Shown here one piece after another: positions 63,930-64,000 of a stretch of 64,000 nucleotides of DNA; the stretch's first letter is position 1, and every line of letters starts with the position of its first letter. The position numbers and the translations under genes are program-made. Below the pieces are notes generated by a model. It was not told the DNA's origin and did no database searches. It was given only the letters and a program-made list of their open reading frames with translations. Source of the stretch: Paracamarosporium sp. OC-R06-R3. Its lineage: Eukaryota; Ascomycota; Dothideomycetes; Pleosporales; Didymosphaeriaceae. The stretch spans positions 124,001 through 188,000 of the forward strand of contig JACVRA010000120.1 of assembly GCA_019828545.1 (NCBI GenBank). The letters are read 5' to 3'.

Positions 63930-64000
63930 CTAGTCAACATGTCAGCCCCGGACCTCAAATCCTGGCTCGGCAGCAACGAATCCGCAGGGTCCGGCTGGTC

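Overview
The window is nuclear DNA of a filamentous ascomycete (Pezizomycotina). Genes are split by many GT-AG introns of about 50 nt with CTAAC/CTGAC branch sites. Protein types include Zn2Cys6 regulators, an INO80 Ies1-like subunit, a Bem3-like RhoGAP and a Kex2-processed alpha-type pheromone precursor. The gene set looks most like a dothideomycete, but that is an inference and I cannot name the species. For every spliced gene below, the exon lengths sum to a multiple of three and join known protein motifs correctly.

Layout. 1-2830: no gene I can support. 2831-10402: a catabolic cluster made of a Zn2Cys6 regulator (-), an MFS sugar transporter (-) and a uidA-like GH2 beta-glucuronidase (+); the last two share a promoter with a perfect CGG-N12-CCG palindrome. 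11001-14344: STE24 CAAX protease and cytochrome c1. 16030-18525: DUF2235 hydrolase. 19510-25594 (-): NatB auxiliary subunit (Mdm20/Naa25) and mitochondrial methionyl-tRNA synthetase. 26836-27291: alpha-type pheromone precursor with four identical Cys-flanked decapeptides and two remnants of a different, yeast-like peptide. 27292-30804: gene-poor, with a cluster of pentanucleotide microsatellites. 30805-33394 (-): SAM+PH polarity protein. 33395-36615: long intergenic region before a second Zn2Cys6 regulator (36616-38700). 39557-45846: a conserved hypothetical, PRP39 and a secreted gamma-glutamyltransferase. 46976-53025 (-): Bem3-type RhoGAP and mitochondrial ribosomal protein uS13m. 53238-54474: ER cyclophilin with two possible C-termini. 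55152-58877: DED1 RNA helicase. 60102-62395: Ies1-like INO80 subunit. The last 1.6 kb is almost empty, with a possible terminal exon of a gene running off the edge.

Most unusual locus: DED1. At helicase motif V the gene is broken by a 109-nt intron, then what reads as a one-nucleotide exon (G, 56876), then a 1,496-nt intron. The long intron carries a 348-codon same-strand ORF with a GIY-YIG-nuclease-like core and two U1-type C2H2 zinc fingers, an architecture like that of a homing endonuclease but inside a spliceosomal intron of a conserved nuclear gene.

Functional links: the transporter, glucuronidase and regulator form a plausible glucuronide-use module. Ste24 acts in a-type (prenylated) pheromone and CAAX processing, while the pheromone gene encodes the alpha-type partner. 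The RhoGAP and SAM-PH proteins both belong to Cdc42/Rho polarity biology. PRP39, DED1, NatB, uS13m, MetRS and cytochrome c1 are housekeeping genes.
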